From Diphasiastrum complanatum (Eukaryota > Streptophyta > Lycopodiopsida > Lycopodiales > Lycopodiaceae), in the NCBI GenBank assembly GCA_029204225.1, contig CM055099.1, forward strand, positions 49,991,034 through 50,055,033: 64,000 nt of DNA. Direction: 5' to 3'. Below are positions 44,853 through 57,102 of this stretch, piece by piece. A program made the position numbers and the translations under genes. The notes under the pieces were generated by a model. The model had not been told where the DNA came from. It worked only from the letters and a program-made list of their open reading frames with translations, and made no database searches. Within the stretch, counting starts at the first letter, position 1. Each line of letters starts with the position of its first letter.

Positions 44853-45020
44853 ATAGCTCCCTCTTGAACTAAGGAAACCTTCATCTGATTCCCATTGACA
44901 TTTTGTGCTTTTCAAACAGAGGCTTTGTGATACCTTTGCCATCATGTCGGATGATTTAACATATTGAATCATCAACTCCTTCTTCTGAATCGGATCCCTG
45001 ATGTGGTGGTACTTCAAATT
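44853..45020 (-). pseudogene. Pol C-terminus of a further copia copy
   Basis: LKYHHIRDPIQKKELMIQYVKSSDMMAKVSQSLC is the usual last part of copia RNase H, followed by a Trp-containing tail and the purine tract AGAGGGAGCTAT before the LTR. Homologous to copia C near 40200. Similarity stops at about 45020, so only the end of this copy remains. Confidence 0.82.
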
Positions 45021-45313
45021 AAGCCTTCAACGCCTTTCAACATGTTTCAATGCATGTGATCAAGACATCGACTAGCAAATGTGCTCGCCTTCACATAATT
45101 TTACTCCTAATCACATGCATTCTCTCTCATAGTATTCAGAAAACGCATCTACGAAACAATGACCATCATGCACAACCTTCAAAGAAAGTCTTCTTTCATG
45201 TAAATGATAGGCTTCAGTTTAGAAAATGCTCAAATAGATAGACACATATGTTTTGGGTCAGACAGATAGACAACACTGATTGCTACATGATCACTGAAGA
45301 ATCACCAGCGAAT
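45021..45313. other. Unassigned spacer
   Basis: No recognised gene; may include internal sequence of the LTR fragment that follows. Confidence 0.5.
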
Positions 45314-45591
45314 GGCTCTGATACCATATTACAAAACCTGGCCCACTGGCCAAGTGTGGGCCGCGTGTTGGGATCCCACCCCCAATTGCCTAACCACTCG
45401 CGTCCACATGCCCTCAGTGCCCAAAAGGGCTGGCGCCAGAGAACAAGGGACTAAGGGCCCATAACTGCTTAAGTACCCCTTATTCCAATCACTTGGAATA
45501 GTTATGGGATCTGCTTTGACGTCTCGCACTCTCAAGCGCCTTCACGCAGGCAGGCGTGAGCCCTATGCATGGTTTGCCTTATCCGTCAACA
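45314..45591 (-). mobile_element. LTR plus primer-binding site of another copia-like element
   Basis: On the minus strand a GC-richer block starts TGTTGACGGATAAGG (45591) and ends near 45327. It is followed at once by TGGTATCAGAGCC (45326-45314), a perfect initiator Met tRNA primer site. The LTR's last bases are AATA where CA is expected. No internal genes follow, so this is a 5' stump. Confidence 0.65.
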
Positions 45592-46333
<742 letters not shown>

Positions 46334-46392
46334 AATGCATTGAGAAACACAAATCTCATTTCGCACACTTTTTTTTTTGCACAAAAAATTCT

Positions 46393-46700
46393 GCGTGGTA
46401 CATCCACGCGTGGTAGAACCACGCCAATGCTATTTTCCAAAATCTGGATCCTGGAAATTTGCCACGCTGTGGCAAATTTCCAGAGAAAATGTAAAAAAAT
46501 TTGCCATGTGTGGCAAATTGTGTGCCTATGCCACGCGTGGTACAACCATGAAATTTAAAGTTTTCAAAATTTCTGCCATTTCTTTGTCGGGTTGTATGCC
46601 GAAAATTTTGGCGTTGCTCTTCCACTCATGGCTCTACCACGCGTCAATTTCCATGCACATTGCCATGCGAATTGCCATGCGAACTGGACGAGCTCCAAAT
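46393..46700. repeat. Cluster of short perfect hairpins
   Basis: 46451-46483 is an inverted repeat with 15-base perfect arms (CTGGAAATTTGCCAC) and a 3-base loop. 46499-46518 pairs ATTTGCCA with TGGCAAAT. 46393-46424 holds nested CCACGCGTGG and GCGTGGTTCTACCACGC-like pairs. CACGCGTGG and TTGCCA motifs recur to 46700. Confidence 0.85.
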
Positions 46701-46777
46701 TGACCCCCGTCTTATGTGCGTGACAATATGCATGGCAAATTGCCAATGTATGTAGTTGTGATGCTACAACCGATAGT

Positions 46778-47640
<863 letters not shown>

Positions 47641-48775
47641 TAACTGTAATGAGGCGATTGTTATAACTGCAACAAAATGTAGTTGTAGATATTTTGTAAG
47701 ATATTATCCTAGAATCTTCATCAGAAAACTACTTCTGATTATTTGATTTTTTATAACAAGAGTTATCACTCTCAACAACTGTAAGCTAAAGTTATCACTT
47801 CAAGCCATTGTACTCACTATTTGATATTAATCAGAGTGCAATTTTCAGTCCTACTACTGTATCGATTCTTTCTGCATTTGTGAATCTTTCAATTTGAACG
47901 TTCTATTGCTAAATGTGGCGCTTCCAATCCATGCACCAAACTCGCTCCCAGCTTCCACTCATTCCCACTGATTTTTGACATCCCCACCCATATGTTGAAT
48001 TTGACATTATCGAGATTCAAATTTTATTTTGCTAACCTTCTTGTACTACCCCAGATTATTTGCATATTTGTTTAAATTATAATCACAGTTTTGTCGGTTC
48101 ATGTAGAAATCTGCCGTAAAGCGCTCTCCCACGAAAGAGGAGTATAGGTACGCATATTCCAACAACATGCAATCATTACTCAAATTATTGGAGAGACAAG
48201 GAGTGAGAATTGATTGAGATGGTTATTCTGAGGTATATATGGCTTCAAGATATATTTTAACTTCACTACATTCATGTGGTCTAATTTTCACTCTCACCAC
48301 ATTTCTCAAATAACTTAGTCATCTTCATTGGAACATGCAGGTATCGCAATCCCAATCCCAATCCCATGCATTGCAGTCACATAAGTCCGATGTCAATGCC
48401 CAAGATGAGGACGACTCAGCTGGATCAATATCTAATTAGGTGTTTCATTGTATCACACATGTATGTGAGAGTTAGCCCCGACTTAGTTTGTAATATATTT
48501 ATGTACTTGGAACATTTATGTATGAATATACATTTGTTTAAGTTAAGTCTCCTTCATCAACTTTTAAGTGCATAAAATGTAACTCAATATTTGCAAGTTT
48601 TTTAATAACAATTATGAACAAATGATTTTGCTTTCCAACTTCATAAGAAGTGGTGCAAAAGACTCATGGGGTTGGATGGAGTCCATTTTTTGGACCAAAT
48701 GGAGCCAATACACTGACTCCATTTATGCCCAATTTTTTTGGGGTGCATTTTTTAACCTTCAAAATAATCCTCTAT
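47641..48775. other. Stretch without recognised genes; contains R3 copy 2
   Basis: 47781-47863 matches 29684-29765. The rest is AT-rich; an ORF at 48622-48999 continues into the CACTA-like region and has no family motif. Confidence 0.45.
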
Positions 48776-49092
48776 ATATCCCTCGGAACAAGTTCTCTGT
48801 CAACAGCCTTTTATCGAGGGACCTTGGTATATATCTCGAAACAGGTTCTTTCTTAGCAGTCTTTCCCGAGGGGTATAACGAGGTCTATCAGTATACCCCT
48901 CAGAAAACACATTCTATAAACAACACCAAATTGGTATGGGGATACCTCCAGAACCGATGCAATTATCGAGGTTCTGCTAGCGAGTCATACATCGTTTGAC
49001 ATACCGAGGTTCAGGGACTTCTTCTTTGTTTTTTTTTTGGCTTCAAAAAAGCCTCGGTAATAGGGTCGGAAAACCTCCAAAATGTTGTAGTG
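48776..49092 (-). mobile_element. Candidate CACTA (En/Spm-like) transposon terminus
   Basis: On the minus strand, 49092 begins CACTACAACATTTTGGAGG, which has the CACTA superfamily end. Dense ACCGAGG / TATCGAGG / CCTCGG motifs in both orientations follow for about 300 bases, as expected of subterminal repeats. No transposase seen. The opposite terminus and a 3-bp target duplication were not found, so the left limit is arbitrary. Confidence 0.5.
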
Positions 49093-49899
49093 GATAGTGG
49101 GAAGCTTTTATGTTTCTCCGACAATGATCGATCTGCATGTTAGTGCATGTCAGAGGAGGCAACAATCTCTTTTGCATTTAGGAGAAAATTACACTTCCAA
49201 GGGCCATCATGCATATTCTCCTCTCATTTAGGTAGATTTATCGAAGGTGGTGTAGATGACCACTACATGTGCTTTTTTCCAGTTGCACTTTGTTTGGCTC
49301 AATGGGAGAATATTGGATATGGTAGGCCGTCTTGAAATCTGTGGTTTGGTGGTGAGCAAGTTATTTCAAATCTCTTTTGATTGATGTTCCGAATCTACAA
49401 TTAAGTTGAAAAATGAATCGAGTAAAGATTATTTGAAGAAGTTTGTAACAAGATTGCCCTTGAATTCCAAGTGAAATGGTTGCTGTATAAAAAGTAAAAA
49501 TTTGACATGTAATATCTGTACAATAAAGAACTTCCCAAAATTCAATTCTATTGAGCATGATGGAGATAGTAAACACATAGCAAACCCTTTCCACATGAAT
49601 AATTGAAACTATGGAATATATATTGACTTGTGAGTTGGCCCTTTAGTTGCACATAGGTACAGATTTTTATAAGCTTTGACGCTGCAGTGTAAGCTGGTAA
49701 GCCATTGTGACGATTTGTTAATAGCTTACATGTCACTCTTAGGTCATTTGCTAAAAGCTTACATGCCATTCTTAGGTGAGTTGAAACACTAGAATGAGTT
49801 TATTGTACTAGAATGCAGTAACTGTTTATGTATATTTCAGCTACTTGATTAAGGTGAGGGCAAAGATTCTCCTCCTATATATGTGTCTATTGGTGCATG
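49093..49899. other. Downstream flank of the ABCG gene
   Basis: No gene recognised. It probably includes the 3' UTR of the minus-strand ABCG gene. A small duplication of GTTAATAGCTTACATG / CTAAAAGCTTACATG occurs near 49716-49770. Confidence 0.5.
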
Positions 49900-51480
49900 T
49901 CAGCCACGCTGGAAATGCGTAAGCAGCGCAAAATTATGTAATTTTCGGAGTAGAGTTTTCCAAGGCACATTATCCCGAGCTTTGATGATCCCAAAGAAGA
50001 CAAGCGAGTATCCAATCGCCATCCCGAACAGCACTACCAGATTGAGTGTCTTGGAACGACCTAAATCTACTCCATATGTGTGCGTGAGGATGAAATCTCC
50101 TTGGATCCTGGGAAGATTTGGATTCTGGTTCAGGAAATCCAAGCCTAAAAAGTCATTTTGAAGCATACCCTGCAATACAATCCAAAACCTCCAACTTGTC
50201 ACTGCAAATTATGTCTGTACAGTTGTGGAAGAAGATGATTTGAGATAGAACCAGTTGTTAATTCGGATCAAGGGGTATTGAGATTGTTTGTTTGACTTAA
50301 AACCTGCAAGGTGTAGGTGTGAAAGCTTATGTAGGACATAGGATAACGCCATACTGGCTTTGGCAAGTTGCGTAACAAACGGAAGAACCCAGAAACCAGA
50401 ATGAACATGCCCTGCATAAGAAGGAAGAAACAGTTATGTAGTTTTACTCCTAATATGGAAATGATATCCAAAATTCTAGTGTTTAGCGATGATGTTCTGC
50501 AAAGAATTATGACTAGCAAGTCTCATGGGAGAGTTGATGGAATAATCAAGGCACATGTATGGAAGACAGGAAGAACCGCCAGTAAATTTGTACTTGCATT
50601 TACAGATTAACCATAATCAGAAGCTTTGATTAGAACGGAGAAGCTGATAAGAAACAGAAGGGGCTCAGTTGAACTCTAGCAAAGAGCTTTTGAGATATTA
50701 AATGTGCTATTTGTAAGCTCGAAGCAGATGTAGACCTGAGTTTCGAAAAAGATACGGTCCTTTATTCACAACCATGAAGCTATTTGACAAATATGGGAAA
50801 TTTCACAAGCTGTTTACACACAAGATGGAAAAAATTACGATCTATAAAATATTCAGTGACACAAAATCGGAAAAAAGTGAGCAATAATCAAGACCATGGT
50901 GACTGTTGGGCAAGGAGAAAAGAATAGGAAAAGAAAAGCTTCAGAACATGATGGCGCAACCTGCATGCCGTCATTTCTCAAAAAAGAAGATTAACAAGAT
51001 CGTGCATTGTATACGAATGATCAAAGACAGACCTGGATGCCTGCGCCCAAAATTATACCCATGAGGAAATTGGGAATTGCACTTGCAATTGCCTTCATGA
51101 GACTCTCCACCACCATTAAGCTTGCAAGCAAACAAGATGCGAAGTAGACGAACCGATCCAAGCCAGGATGTAGCCCAGCCATATTGTAAGCAACTAAACT
51201 TGATAAGATTGCAATAAGAATGAGAAAGGGCAAGGAGGACAATGTGTTTGCGAGGATGAAGGTTGCAACTCCGTAATGACCATTCAGCCGCTCATGATGA
51301 GATACCTGCAATAATGAAATATTTTATTAATTGGAAGACATCAACAATGGGAACAAGCACGAACCTTGAAAGTTGAGGCTATGAAGATGGTACCTTCATG
51401 TCCTCTGTAAACGAGGGAAATCCTCCTATCGACATGAACGTCAAGAAGGCACCAGCAAAGAACATACCTGAAGCTCTGGC
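49900..51480 (-). CDS. Half-size ABC transporter, ABCG (WBC) subfamily, 3' exons
   Basis: ABCG half-transporters move lipids, cutin or wax precursors and other hydrophobic compounds across the plasma membrane. Four minus-strand exons join in phase with GT-AG introns: 51480-51394 (ARASGMFFAGAFLTFMSIGGFPSFTEDMK), 51305-51033 (VSHHERLNGHYGVATFILANTL ... SAIPNFLMGIILGAGIQ), 50411-50304 (GMFILVSGFFRLLRNLPKPVWRYPMSYISFH) and 50169-49900 (GMLQNDFLGLDF ... to TGA). Together about 245 residues cover the C-terminal part of the ABC2-type membrane domain, with four to five hydrophobic segments and the ERLNGHYG and GGFPSF signatures typical of ABCG11-like proteins. No stop or shift is seen in these exons. 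The N-terminal ATP-binding half (Walker A, signature, Walker B) was not found within the 12.5 kb upstream, so the gene either has a very long intron or was cut. The region between is filled with repeats. Confidence 0.85.
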
Positions 51481-51714
51481 CTGAATTGAATACAGTGCGT
51501 GATCAAAATTTAAGACTTTAAACCGCACAAGCTGGCAATTCAAATCAGCTAGCTACTTAGTCAGAAAACCTAGATTTTCATATAAAACCCATCATGTGCT
51601 ATCTAAATCTCTGAAAACATAATAACAATTACAGCTTCATTGATCACTTTAAAATTCAGCTTAAAGCTGGTGCAGATCAGCATCATACCGAAATGGTTTA
51701 GATGGCGTTTGTGA

Positions 51715-51772
51715 GGTCCTTAACAATGAATGCACATGGGACGTAGCAGGTCCTTAACAATGAATGCACATG
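51715..51772. repeat. 34-bp tandem duplication, second copy partial
   Basis: AGGTCCTTAACAATGAATGC begins at 51715 and again at 51749. It lies upstream of the first recognised ABCG exon. Confidence 0.85.
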
Positions 51773-51779
51773 CATATTA

Positions 51780-52070
51780 TTGGTTTGGGGGGGGGGATGG
51801 TTGGGGAAGGTCATGCTGAGAGGCCCTTCTGCCCCGGAAGATTGTGCGCCCGAGGGCACAGAGTCTTCCGCGGGCGGAAGGGCAGAGGAGCCGGCCCTTC
51901 CCTTCCGTGAATTCTGTTTTTACATTTTTTTTCTTTTTTTTTTACGTAAATTTTTTTTTACGCGCACCTTTTGGGCGGAAGGTGCATGTAAAAAAATGTA
52001 AAATTCTTTTACGTGCACCTTCCAGCTCCGGAAGGTGTCTTTAAAAAAAGATTTGTCAAATTTTTTTTTG
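51780..52070. repeat. GC-rich hairpin cluster
   Basis: Several stem-loops: 51834-51870 (GGAAGATTGTGC...GGGCACAGAGTCTTCC), 51964-51985 (GCACCTTTTGGGCGGAAGGTGC) and 52015-52037 (GCACCTTCCAGCTCCGGAAGGTG), separated by T- and A-runs. Could be a MITE or foldback remnant. The ORF 51780-52001 is a by-product. Confidence 0.7.
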
Positions 52071-52614
52071 CCCCACAGGTTACGTTCTATGAGGCATCAT
52101 CATTTCCTTTGTAAAAATTTAAAAACTGATTTTACGACTCATGGAACACGCTCTACATGGTATTCTTTTATGGTTAAGTGACAGAGTGCGACTACAATAT
52201 GTCACTTAACTAACACCGTAGGACAGGCACTTGGTATTTAACGACTTAAGTAACACCGTACGATATACACTTGGTATTTAAAGCTTTTCATCCTCCACCT
52301 ATTGTTTCATGTGAAACACATAGTTAGTCATGAACAACAGATTACTCATGTTAAGTTTGAGGTTGGTTCATGTAAGTGCACATATGTCACGTCTCATTGA
52401 TAAGGAATATATATATATATATATATATACTAGTTGTGAGTGCTCGTCGTTGAAGGGCAATAGCGGCCGATCTAGGTGACGGCCGATCTAAGTGACGGCC
52501 GATGATTTGAAAAGTCAATATCTCGTTGACGGGCGAGCAGCGATGATTTAGGAGGAAAGCTGATGGTTGTTGATGGGTGGCCGATGTATGTGTGTGTATG
52601 TACGTGGTCGTCCA
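52071..52614. other. Non-coding stretch with short repeats
   Basis: A phrase ACTTAA-TAACACCGTA-GA-A--CACTTGGTATTTAA is duplicated at 52205-52280. (AT)n at 52408-52430. CGGCCGATCTA-GTGA is duplicated at 52465-52502. No gene seen. Confidence 0.6.
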
Positions 52615-53060
52615 TTCGAGTCTAGGAAAAGTTCAAGTCTTGAGAAAAATTCGAGTTATCGAGAGTTTCGAGTCTTGAGAAAAATAGAGTCTTGGGAAAA
52701 ATTCGAGTCTTTGAAAAATTCGAGTCTTTCGAAAAATATCAAGTCTTGAAAAAAATTCGAGTTATCAAATAATTCATGCCATCAAATTCGAGTCATCAAA
52801 TAATTCGTGTCTTTACAAAAATTTGAGCATTCTAGAAATTCGAGTCATTCTAAAAATTCGGGTCTTCTTAAAAATTCGAGTTTTCCAAATAATTTGAGTC
52901 ATTGAAAAATTCGAGCTTTTCAAAAAATCGAGTCGTTCAAAGAATTCGAGTCATTGGAAAAATTCGAGTTGTCCCAAAAATTTGAGTCTCAAAAATTCGA
53001 GTCGTTCCAAAATTCGAGTCTTTTTGGAAAAAATCGAATCTTTATGAAAAAATTTGAGAT
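52615..53060. repeat. Degenerate minisatellite, core AAAAATTCGAGTC
   Basis: About two dozen imperfect units of 15-22 bases, each with a TCGAGT or close variant followed by an A-rich spacer. Units vary in length, so reading frames do not persist. The 60-codon ORF at 52567-52749 is a by-product. Confidence 0.88.
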
Positions 53061-53164
53061 TATGGCATGCTGGTGTTTGAAGCGATCTAGCTACTTCAAA
53101 ATGACCCCGTCTAGAGTGTGAGACTTCTGTGACTACGGGTTTTTGTAAAGACAAAAGCAAGGTC

Positions 53165-53983
53165 CGATGTCTTCGCTTAGCTTGGTACCTGCGATCTACT
53201 CCTAGCAGATCTGGATTCTACTTCTAAAGTTCTATATGATGGGTGATTACGCACATGCTCGGGTGTAACAAACATTGTTGTTGTAGAGTCTACCCCCTCC
53301 ATAGCATCAACATTGGACATTGAATCCAATGTAACATGCGTAATCGATCCTACACCCAATATATCAGTCTCTCTTCTGATATTGTCATGGGACGTCAAAT
53401 GTGTATCCTCTTCCTCTTCCTAAATGGTAAATTGCAAAGCCCTGGCTTTACGTATTGCCATATACCTACGACGAATCCTCCTCTTCCTCTCACTTCTGGA
53501 TTCCGCTTCAGGAGTTAAATATGAAAGATTACTACGAACATGTTCTGGTGTAACCAACAGCAAGATGTTGAGGTGATGGTACCATGACATGATGTAATGT
53601 CAATGGATGATAGCTATGTGAAGGCACGCCTACAACCAAACTGGTTTCGCTACTCCTGATGTGCTCTACTGCACCACTGCTAAGTGATTGTACACTGGCA
53701 TCTAAAGTCAATGTACCATCGCTACGTAGGGACACACCTGCAGTGCCTATACTACATGTTGGCAAAGCCCTATTCTTGGCTTGTCTCCTCTGGGCCAATC
53801 TCTTCCTTCTGGCGCATGTGCTTTCAGAAACCAGAGTTCTATATGAAACATTGTTTCGTACAAACTCCGGAGTAGCTACTTGTTGGTTGGGGTTTTCAGA
53901 CATGATATTCACAACCTTTGTTCGTTTATCCTGCAAGTCAAAGTTAACACGGATTTCGTCATAATCAAGCAAACAATAGCGAC

Positions 53984-54067
<84 letters not shown>

Positions 54068-54300
54068 TACCTATCAAAAATAGTAAACATGACACTCTAT
54101 TTTAAGCAGACATCCTACTATATTTTAAATTGTAATTTATCACTTTTGAGCATAAAGAAGTATTATGACTCAAATTTTATGTTAAAAATAGTCTTTTTTG
54201 ACTTGTAATGGTGGTTTCAGGCGGATGTGCTTCCTCTATGAAACAATGTTTTGCACAAACTCCGGAGTAACTACTTGCTCGTTGGGGTTTGAGAGACAGA
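53165..54300 (-). pseudogene. Repeat-containing unrecognised ORF remnant
   Basis: Minus strand. A module close to TPE(H/F)VRNxxSYRTL followed by an Arg-rich tail occurs at least three times: 53910-53780 (ATPEFVRNNVSYRTL, then ARRKRLAQRRQAKNRA), 53560-53440 (VTPEHVRSNLSYLTP, ending RRRYMAIRKARA) and 53270-53190 (VTPEHVRNHPSYRTLEVES). A fourth decayed copy (TPEFVQN, stop) is at 54300-54222. The modules are in different frames with intervening low-conservation text. The basic tails recall the Arg-rich repeats seen N-terminal to some Helitron or PIF1-like helicases, but no helicase motif is present, so this is only a suggestion. Confidence 0.45.
53986..54062. repeat. (GA)n microsatellite
   Basis: About 77 bases of GA, located between repeat modules of the adjacent ORF remnant. 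Confidence 0.97.
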
Positions 54301-55511
54301 ATAATGATTTAAGCTTGTATTAAGAGAGTGAGAGATAGAATAATGATTTGTGATCCAAAATCAATGTTTCACTCTAGATCAATCACATAAAGTTTGGTTA
54401 GCCTGATTATGGGTCATATTATAAAATCACTTTAAACTAATCATCCATATAGTCAATGCAAAGAACTCAAAAAATAAAGCATTATTGTTTTCTACATCAC
54501 TTGAATCGGAGCTCATACTTGAAGATATTTAACTTGAAAGAAAGTTGAGAAATTTCGTAAAAGACGTAAAACGTCACCTAATTGAATAGGATCTTTAAAA
54601 ATCTCAGTCAAACTGAAATCAAATATTGTCATGCATATACTTGCATGAATTAGCTCAAAGAGTAAAAAAATATTGTAGTTATGACTTTTTGAATTCAGGT
54701 CATTATTTAATACTTTTATTGATAAAAGCATTTTTAACACTTACTTACAAAAAATTTAAATCCAAACAAATAATTAAATAGAGTCTATTAATGTGTGTGA
54801 GCACACTTTTTTCATTGTTATTCCGACTTGAATATCTTCTTTACATGACGGGCATCCGAAAATGAAGGTAAAAGAAAATATACGTTCAAGAAAATATCAT
54901 TATTTGCTAAGAATCACAATCACAATGATCATATGGTGAAGGACATCCTATTAAGAATCTAAACACTATGTCTGAAGATTAGGCAAGAATAAACAGGTTC
55001 TTGTGTTAGACCATAGTGGGATGGTTGAAGATTTTGGGTAAGTGTAGTCATGTTTGAAGGCATTCTATGTTGATCGTTTTTAACTACAGACTATAGTCAT
55101 GCAGAATTCAAGCGCAGAAGAAAGCGGTTACCAGAAAATGCACGAATTTGCATGCCCAGAATATCTCTCGACGAACATTTGGGAGGTCAATTATATTCTA
55201 TTGGATTTTTGCAATTGATGTCCACATCAGCTGAAGTGGTCAATTCTACTCTACTGGTGTTGCTTGTACTGGGACTGATATGGTTGCAAGCGACAATTCA
55301 TTCAGCACTGGTAGCATGAGTATAACAGAAACTCTATGATTCTACTGACGTACATGTGCAATCACAAACTATATAAGAGGAGCTTCTTGATATTTACTTT
55401 TGCAACTTCTTAAAGTTATTATTGTTGACTATAATCAGTGGGAACTTGAAAAACTGCGGCTTCCAAGTTCAAACTGTACTCAGTGGGATGATATATTGTG
55501 GTAAGTGTGAT
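54301..55511. other. AT-rich non-coding stretch
   Basis: No gene recognised; ORFs are short and lack motifs. A phrase around GAGAGA(C/T)AGAATAATGATTT is repeated at 54291-54315 and 54326-54352. Confidence 0.5.
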
Positions 55512-55635
55512 GTTGTGAGAACTTGTTGGGTTATTGAGCCTCTCAAAGTTTCATACTTAAAGAAGATTAGAGTTATAACCAGATCATCTTTTTTTGCACA
55601 CAGCTATATTTCTTATTACTCAAACCCCCTATAGA

Positions 55636-55721
<86 letters not shown>

Positions 55722-55746
55722 ACATAAAAAGACTCATATTTGTTGC
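55512..55746 (+). repeat. Direct duplication R5, copy 1, with (TG)n(AG)n
   Basis: Matches 56211-56400 (GTGAGAACTTGTTGGGTTATTGA, ACTCAAACCCCCTATAGAATG). Contains (TG)n at 55637-55665 and (AG)n at 55666-55720, much longer than in copy 2. Confidence 0.92.
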
Positions 55747-56210
55747 TCAACTTCTACGTAGAAACTAATAACAATGTGGTTCCTTGTCAAGTAATGCCTC
55801 AACTTGGTTGATAGAGGCAGGACGTGAAGTATGACCTCAGTAGATTGGTTCTTGTCAGACATGAGTGTGTGAGCAGAGGACTGGTTTCCTGACGCATCGC
55901 TATGGCTAAAAGAGATGAACATGGTCCAATGCTAGGGTCCCCTTTCCTGGAAAGAAACGTTGTTTCAAGCTTCACCTCTGCAGAAAATGTGTCATTCACA
56001 AAAGTTTGTGCTCCGACTACTGGAAAAGCAGCCATATTGAATGCTAGCAGCCTACATGAACTGCTTGACTGCTCTGTTTGTATCAGTTCCATGTATCCTC
56101 CTATATATCAGGTTTGTTGGTGTTAGATATCATGTATCAGTTGTTCGTTAGCTTCCACTGTGAAGCATATTTGAGTGTCACGGTTTGGATGTACTTCTTA
56201 TATCTATGAG
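55747..56210. other. Spacer between R5 copies
   Basis: No gene recognised. Both strands have an ORF of 75-97 codons (55799-56092 minus, 55902-56126 plus) without motif. AACTTCT.CGTAGAAACTAATAACAATGTG at 55749-55778 recurs at 59057-59086. Confidence 0.4.
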
Positions 56211-56400
56211 GTTGTGAGAACTTGTTGGGTTATTGATCGTCTCAAAGTTTTGTACTTGAAAAAGATAAGAGTTATAACCAGGTCATCTTTTTTTGCACAC
56301 AACTATGTTTCCCATTACTCAAACCCCCTATAGAATGTGTGTGTGTGTGTGTGAGTGAGAGAGAGAGAGAGAGTGTATAAAAAGACTCATATTTGTTGCA
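56211..56400 (+). repeat. Direct duplication R5, copy 2
   Basis: Second copy of 55512-55746, with a short (TG)n(AG)n tract at 56337-56372. Confidence 0.92.
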
Positions 56401-56792
56401 ATATGTTGTAAACAACCGGAACGATAGTATCATCAATCTCAATCATGTTGCTGCAAGTCCTAATGGACACCAATGCATATAGTCTCGAGAGTAGCTTGGC
56501 ATCGAGCTTGAGCATTTCTCTGACACATAATAGGCAATGCCCAGTAGGGGTAGGAACTCTGATGCAAGGTAGATTTTTCGTTTGTCATTTTTGATAAAAA
56601 GTGAAAACGCCATCATTTCTGTAAAACACAGTGTTTCCTCTGTTTTAATTTGTTCAGCGCACAATAGTGGCAAAGACATGAAAGGGTAATTTGTATCCTA
56701 ATGTTGATAAGTTCATATAACTGATGATTCCAAGTAGACAGAACAACTTATGTTAAGGATAAGCTTAAGTGAAAGACACAGATAGTTGTGCT

Positions 56793-56798
<6 letters not shown>
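56401..56798. other. Stretch without recognised genes
   Basis: A 78-codon minus-strand ORF (56679-56443) lacks recognisable motifs. Confidence 0.45.

Positions 56799-56851
<53 letters not shown>
56799..56851. repeat. (GA)n microsatellite
   Basis: About 53 bases of uninterrupted AG. Confidence 0.97.
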
Positions 56852-56853
<2 letters not shown>

Positions 56854-57070
56854 CTGTCGGACTTACAATACCTGAGGCGGTGAAAGTATGAAAGTCGTAG
56901 ATAAATATGTACATATATATTTGAGTGAAAAAATGATCTCAATATCACTGTTTTAATTGAATGGAAAGTGTTACTAACTCTTAAGACTTTGCAGTTGAAG
57001 AATATCTTAGCTCTCAATAGCTTACTACAGTCGTAGATAAGAAAGTAAAAGAGAGGATGAATTTACATGC

Positions 57071-57078
<8 letters not shown>

Positions 57079-57101
<23 letters not shown>
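57079..57101. repeat. (GA)n microsatellite
   Basis: About 23 bases. It is followed by CTGCAGCAATCC...GGCAGATATGACAAAATG, which recurs after the 57452-57539 tract. Confidence 0.95.

Positions 57102-57102
<1 letters not shown>

Noticed and set aside
48244-48270. CACTACATTCATGTGG at 48264 as the other end of the CACTA-like element
   Set aside because: Only the first seven bases match the 49092 end and the flanking triplets (CTT versus GAT) do not form a target duplication.
48622-48999. 125-codon ORF near the CACTA-like terminus
   Set aside because: It runs through the CCGAGG repeat field, overlaps another frame of similar length, and has no recognisable domain.
52951-53160. Minus-strand ORF over the TCGAGT minisatellite
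   Set aside because: Half of it is repeat units read through, and no conserved domain is seen.
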